Shown piece after piece: positions 62,861 through 64,000 of a DNA stretch of 64,000 bases. A program made the position numbers and the translations under genes. The notes under the pieces are model-generated. The model ran no database searches. It was not told where the DNA came from and worked only from the letters and a program-made list of their open reading frames with translations. How positions within the stretch are numbered: position 1 is the stretch's first letter; every line of letters starts with the position of its first letter. The stretch comes from Campanula takesimana (Eukaryota; Streptophyta; Magnoliopsida; Asterales; Campanulaceae): positions 806,001 to 870,000 of the forward strand of contig JAOWBW010000006.1 in NCBI GenBank assembly GCA_026119855.1, written 5' to 3'.

Positions 62861-64000
62861 TGTTGGGTTTCGTAGTAACATGCGCAGCGGAATTAAGCAT
62901 TTAAAATTTATGAAACCCAAAGCCCATAGATCCATTCATATGATTAAGTCAAATACAACATAATGAATACTAGAATACTAACCCTTGATGCCTTTGATTT
63001 TGCAACCTTGAATTCGATGGAGGCTTGAAATCTTGATCACGAACAAAGCAAGAATCACGAACTATGAAGATGATAAGTTTCACCCTCTAGCAGTATCCAC
63101 ACCACGAACGAATATCAAGAACACTTGATCTTGGTTGCTAGACCAAATTATGAAACACGCTTTCACAATTATAAGAACTATATAGAATTATGAATATTCT
63201 TGTTCTTCACCTTTTGGATCTTAGAACAAGAAAATAACCTCTCAAAACCTTATGGAGGCACTCATAATCATGTGCTTAATGACTGCTGAAAGGATCCTTA
63301 AATAGGTCCTAATCCTTAACCCTTAAGGACTTAGGAAACCTAAATCCCGTCACCAAATTAGGCAACAAGGAATTCTGGCCGACTTGACTGGCACGGTCGT
63401 GCCCTACAATCTGGCACGGTCGTGCCATCTAGTCCGCGCGAATTCCCAGCCGCCCATTTTCGGCACGGTCGTGCTTGGTAATTTGGCACGGTCGTGCCAA
63501 TCATGTCGACAAGTTTGCCTTGGTTTGGATTTATGGCACGACCGTGCCATTTTAAGGCGCACGACCGTGCCAGAGCCAAACACTGATATTTTTCCATAAT
63601 TCCCATTTAGTCCTTTACAATTCGTTCTATTTGTGTGTGACCCTCTAGGATTACACTAAGTTGGCAATGGGTTCAAACATGAAACCATAAGATATGATTA
63701 GGTTCTAGCAAACCGTCATACCTACCCAAATAGTATAACTAGATACAAGTTCGCATTCCTTTTAGAACATGTCATAATCCCTTTGTCCACGATTTCATTG
63801 AACACAAGTCATGGTCAACAAGTCAACTTGTATTGTTCAATACTTTTCTCGATCCCGAATATGTTGATAATCCAAATGACATTGATTCCAATCAATCCAT
63901 TTGAGTTTGGCCAAACATTTCATCAACATCATTCTTTCGAGGGGCCCAAACTTGACATCTCTCCGAAGAGGGACAAATCCATTTGGCTTATTATTCTTCC
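62861..64000 (-). repeat. Copia-type LTR, left part, continuing past the window
   Basis: Begins TGTTGGGTTTCG and soon has GCGCAGCGGAATTAAGC, the AGCGGAA word seen at the same place in both intact Copia LTRs. A cluster of six GGCACGGTCGTGCC palindromes occupies 63390-63571. No coding sequence; opposing ORFs over 63358-63606 come from the palindromes. The orientation is inferred from resemblance to the other minus-strand Copia LTRs. Confidence 0.45.

Noticed and set aside
63390..63571. GGCACGGTCGTGCC repeats as a CRISPR array or satellite
   Set aside because: Short near-palindromes at irregular spacing inside an LTR-like region; too few and no constant repeat/spacer pattern.

Overview
This is nuclear DNA of a flowering plant, most likely a eudicot. 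Two single-copy plant genes with short spliced exons can be read: peroxisomal glycolate oxidase and the ER mannosyltransferase ALG1. They sit in AT-rich DNA packed with plant-type mobile elements: Copia and Gypsy LTR elements, a TRIM, MULEs, Stowaway and Tourist MITEs, a hAT-type MITE, a Helitron and a probable SINE. No organelle, bacterial or rRNA sequence was recognised. The species cannot be named from the sequence. A run of exactly 100 N (49884-49983) is a scaffold gap, so left and right parts are joined only by scaffolding.

Layout. 1-415: AT-rich degenerate tandem repeat. 416-6681 and 15058-21060: two copies of one ~6 kb segment, both carrying the same SINE and the same MULE. Between them lies a complete but frameshifted 6.85 kb Copia element on the minus strand (7444-14294, TSD GAAAC). 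21061-33875 is a mosaic: end of an LTR element, a 404 bp TRIM with a perfect TSD, a 2.2 kb MULE filled with a palindromic minisatellite, a Helitron holding a nested MITE, a ~1 kb foldback element, a hAT-type MITE made of ACGGGT words, and a perfect foldback element nested in a larger inverted-repeat element. 33876-49073 is one LTR of a Gypsy element with a tRNA-Arg-like primer site (Ogre/Tat type), split by a 13.4 kb SIRE/Maximus-like Copia element (35453-48870). That Copia element has gag, pol and a third ORF that appears to contain an intron.

Right of the gap lies the glycolate oxidase gene (50819-54013, plus strand, 11 exons). Its exons add up to the family's 369 residues only if three single-base indels are allowed for, and one splice acceptor is lost. 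Next come two Stowaway MITEs and eight exons of ALG1 (58052-55177, minus strand). ALG1 lacks a penultimate exon, and a Gypsy LTR begins about 14 bp upstream of its first visible exon. From 58067 to the end there are two Gypsy LTRs in opposite orientations and the start of a Copia-type LTR.

The most unusual signal cuts across elements. Four unrelated LTR elements each carry their own short GC-rich, CpG-containing word repeated every ~20-60 bp in LTRs, leaders, linkers or a putative intron: TGCGCC in the SIRE-like element, CTCGGCCGAG in the first Copia, GGCACGGTCGTGCC in the last LTR, and GGCGGGCGC in a Gypsy LTR. A hAT-type MITE does the same with ACGGGT.
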